This document shows, one piece after another, positions 62,106 to 64,000 of a DNA stretch of 64,000 nucleotides (positions are counted from its first letter, which is position 1; every line of letters begins with the position of its first letter). Origin of the DNA: Phallusia mammillata. Lineage: Eukaryota; Chordata; Ascidiacea; Phlebobranchia; Ascidiidae. The translations under genes were made by a program, and so were the position numbers. Under the pieces are notes generated by a model. The model searched no databases. It was not told the origin of the DNA and worked only from the letters and a program-made list of their open reading frames with translations. The stretch covers positions 247,087 through 311,086 of the forward strand of contig QLIY01000042.1 of NCBI GenBank assembly GCA_003260075.1, read 5' to 3'.

Positions 62106-62268
62106 AACTACCTCGCAGCATCAGTCCTTTCATCCAACTGTATTATCTTCCGGTGGGCAAGGAGACGACGAAAGTTCGTTTTATCGCAAAGACTAGTAGT
62201 TGTGAATGCAAGAAATAGCGAATTCTTCTCTCAAGATGGCCGCCATTTCCTAGCTGTGGCCGACTACG
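62106..62268 (+). CDS. TSPEAR: TSPEAR-like exon 9, second EAR repeat
   Basis: This 163-base exon starts in phase 0 after catttacag and ends in phase 1 at TACG|gtaatt. It continues the propeller: NYLAASVLSSNCIIFRWARR, then RRKFVLSQRLVVVNARNSEF and FSQDGRHFLAVADYG. The ending FFSxDGRHFLAVADYG is a clear EAR signature (compare F.VDGEHFLAVAN). Two features are odd: a shortened and basic stretch (RRRRK) where the family has a K-W-x-x-x-x-F-x-P turn, and the usual D-W-E before the strand is replaced by N-S-E. The repeat looks divergent but open. Confidence 0.88.
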
Positions 62269-63041
62269 GTAATTGTGTTTTATATACGGTAGTTTACATT
62301 AGAATAATGATTTTTGGTTGGTAGGTCGTTAATTTATCTTCTAATACGCAACTGTGGTGATTTATGGTAAAATTTTGGACCAATTGCCAATTTTTGCCTG
62401 ACCATAAATTTTCCTTGATTTATAAACTTCGTATTCTTGAGCACTAAGGCAGTTTGTTTACAAGTACATATATTTTTGCCAATTAAAAATTGATTTTGCG
62501 TGTTTCAAGTGTTTACCCCTTTTTCATCAATTTAATATACACAATAATATCCTACCAAACGACATCATTGGATTCCTAATAAATCAAGTTGTTTTTAAAA
62601 TTTGCATAAACCTTTCATTTTAACTTCCTCTGCTTAGCGTCTAGACTCGTACGCCACGCACCACAAAGGGGCAGACTTTCAACAATTGCAAGAAACTGTG
62701 GGAACCAAAGCCACGCACTGTTTTCTTTAATCAAGAATTTTACAGCCAATATACGCAGCAGACCTAAAATCCCAACCCCTGTTTGTTTTTCGCCCGTGAT
62801 CCGTTCAATATTTCGAGCTGGTTATGAGTAACAGTGACAGGAGGGCGTACCCGGCAGCCAGCAAAGTTTATGCTGGCATTAAATGAAAGGAATAGTGACC
62901 TGTCAGCGGCAACTGCTTTGATCAGAAGATTCACGGTTTAATAAATCCTTACTCAGCTTTTATCCAACTCATGTCGGAGTAATATTGCTTTGCACAAAGT
63001 CTGGAAATCATTTAAAGCTGTATTAGCTGCTAGGTGGCGCA

Positions 63042-63216
63042 AGAGGGCACCGGATCCATGTAGAAAGTGGACTATTAACTTAGTTTTCCAACAATCGACA
63101 GATGATATTCTGAAACTGATAAATCGGGGGGGGGGGTAGAGGGCACCATGTAGAAAGTGGACTATTACCTTAGTTTTCCAACAATCGACAGATGATATTC
63201 TGAAACTGATAAATCG
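63042..63216. repeat. Direct duplication joined by G run (assembly junction)
   Basis: Copies at 63042-63125 and 63138-63216 surround G at 63126-63136. The left copy has six extra bases (CACCGGATCCATG against CACCATG). It lies in TSPEAR intron 9. Confidence 0.76.
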
Positions 63217-63430
63217 GTTAGCTAACATTTTCCATGATTCTAGCTGTTAACATTAAATGTGTTCCAACTGAATTAAATTGTCGTTAAGTTTTTTATGCCT
63301 GACTGAGTTTTATCTCGCAGTTGTGCACTATAACCAGGGCGATGTCAAGCATTAAGGGTCATGACTTGTTTAGCACTTTGTAAAGTAAGGTGTCTTTAAG
63401 GCTTTAAAACCTGTTTTTGACCTTCAAATA

Positions 63431-63605
63431 CCGATAGGTGGCGCAAAGAGCACTAGTGAATAATTAAAAGGAAAAATCTGTAAAAGTGCTGACGCATAGG
63501 GCCATTGATTCCAGAGTGAAGCTTTTGAAAAAAAATAGTATTTAAAACTAACTGACCCTATCCCAGTCTAATTAAAATAACTGTGTCCTTTACGCCATCT
63601 ATCGG
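63431..63605. mobile_element. Short inverted-repeat element (MITE-like)
   Basis: This 175-bp segment in TSPEAR intron 9 has ends CCGATAGGTGGCGCAAAG and (from the right) CCGATAGATGGCGTAAAG, 16 of 18 matching. Both ends abut TA (ATA before, TATA after), suggesting a TA target duplication of Tc1/mariner type. A related word, TAGGTGGCGCAAGAGGGCAC, occurs alone at 63031. No coding potential is seen. Confidence 0.55.
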
Positions 63606-63907
63606 TATATAGCAAACTTTATGTGATGTGAGTTCTTATGTTTGTTCATTAAAAACCTTTCTAAACCGGCTATACCGTGTCTATTGCTTTTTGTTGTGGG
63701 TTTCAAAGCCGACTGGGCCAGCATGCAAAAATGCTTAAAGTCAGCTCGGACACCACATTTAAACTTCTGCATGCCTGTTTTAAACATAAGCACAAATTAC
63801 CTTACAAGTCGAAACTGTTTGCACTGCCTGCAGCTTACTTATCATGTTAATGTTATACCGTCATGCTTTCATCAAATTAAATTCTTGAAATCTTTTTGTT
63901 ATTGCAG

Positions 63908-64000
63908 GCCAGGAAGGTGGGTTTGTTTCAAATCCGCGCTCGGTAATTTTCGAGTTCAGGGATGGACGCTTTGAAGTTTTCCAGTATCTTGAAACTAAAG
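63908..64000 (+). CDS. TSPEAR: TSPEAR-like exon 10 (cut by window edge), EAR repeat
   Basis: The exon starts after tttgttattgcag in phase 1 and is open to the last base, where sequence ...ACTAAAG could be its end. It reads GQEGGFVSNPRSVIFEFRDG followed by RFEVFQYLETK. The S-V-I-F-E-F/Y...RFEVFQ stretch is the outer strand pair of an EAR repeat (compare SVIYKW....F...Q). At least four more repeats would be expected downstream to complete a seven-bladed propeller. Confidence 0.88.

Larger units (their letters stand above)
62269..63907 (+). other. TSPEAR: TSPEAR intron 9
   Basis: 1.6 kb, gtaatt to ttattgcag. Contains a G-run duplication at 63.04-63.22 kb and a MITE-like element at 63.43 kb. Confidence 0.8.
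32000..64000 (+). other. TSPEAR: TSPEAR-like gene span (extends past right edge)
   Basis: This is the extent of the recognised gene, from the first in-frame ATG of the signal-peptide exon that I annotate to the window edge. Ten exons were placed from homology, splice consensus and phase. All nine internal junctions are phase-compatible: 1/1, 2/2, 0/0, 2/2, 0/0, 1/1, 1/1, 0/0, 1/1. All nine introns are GT-AG. The protein order is signal peptide, laminin G/TSPN domain, cysteine-bearing linker, EAR repeats, as in vertebrate TSPEAR (about 670 residues). Human TSPEAR is a secreted protein linked to Notch signalling and to ectodermal dysplasia; a role here is inferred only from family. The right-hand end, holding the later EAR repeats and the stop codon, is missing. 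The 5' end is uncertain. Confidence 0.9.

Noticed and set aside
1-64000. CRISPR arrays, rRNA genes, intact tRNA genes or bacterial operons
   Set aside because: No regularly spaced repeats, no conserved rRNA words and no complete cloverleaf were seen; the exon-intron structure is eukaryotic.

Overview
This is a eukaryotic window: AT-rich, intron-rich animal DNA with only one gene that can be recognised with confidence. It lies on the + strand and runs from about 32.0 kb past the right edge. It is an ortholog of TSPEAR, the secreted protein with a thrombospondin-type laminin G domain and EAR repeats. Ten exons can be placed. Their splice phases join without a break, from a signal-peptide exon at 32.28 kb, across an 11.6 kb intron, through the laminin G domain (43.9-58.4 kb), into a linker (60.2 kb) and the first EAR repeats (61.2-64.0 kb). 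About 415 residues after the signal-peptide exon are in the window; the remaining EAR repeats should lie to the right. An invertebrate chordate, most likely an ascidian tunicate (Ciona-like), fits the divergence from vertebrate TSPEAR, the AT-rich introns and the many MITE- and tRNA-SINE-like fragments. The species is inferred, not proven.

Layout. 0-17.6 kb: no recognisable gene; two hAT-type MITE families, a tRNA-SINE-like fragment and three duplications joined by G runs. 17.6-21.2 kb: several open stretches and exon-like segments with good splice signals, none recognised. 21.2-28.2 kb: AT-rich, apparently non-coding. 28.2-33.9 kb: a GC-richer block around TSPEAR exon 1, possibly regulatory. 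32.3-43.9 kb: TSPEAR intron 1. 46.0-57.5 kb: intron 4, which holds two MITEs, tandem repeats and two unassigned open stretches (50.5-50.9 and 51.7-52.2 kb). 57.5-64 kb: six exons and short introns.

A strong technical signal crosses the whole window. Eight G runs of 10-11 bases each sit exactly between two near-identical direct copies of 80-225 bp, and a ninth run of 34 G does the same. After removing Gs that belong to the flanking copy, most of the short runs are exactly 10 long. This looks like a fixed 10-base gap placeholder between contigs whose overlapping, probably allelic, ends were never merged. Features spanning these junctions should not be trusted.
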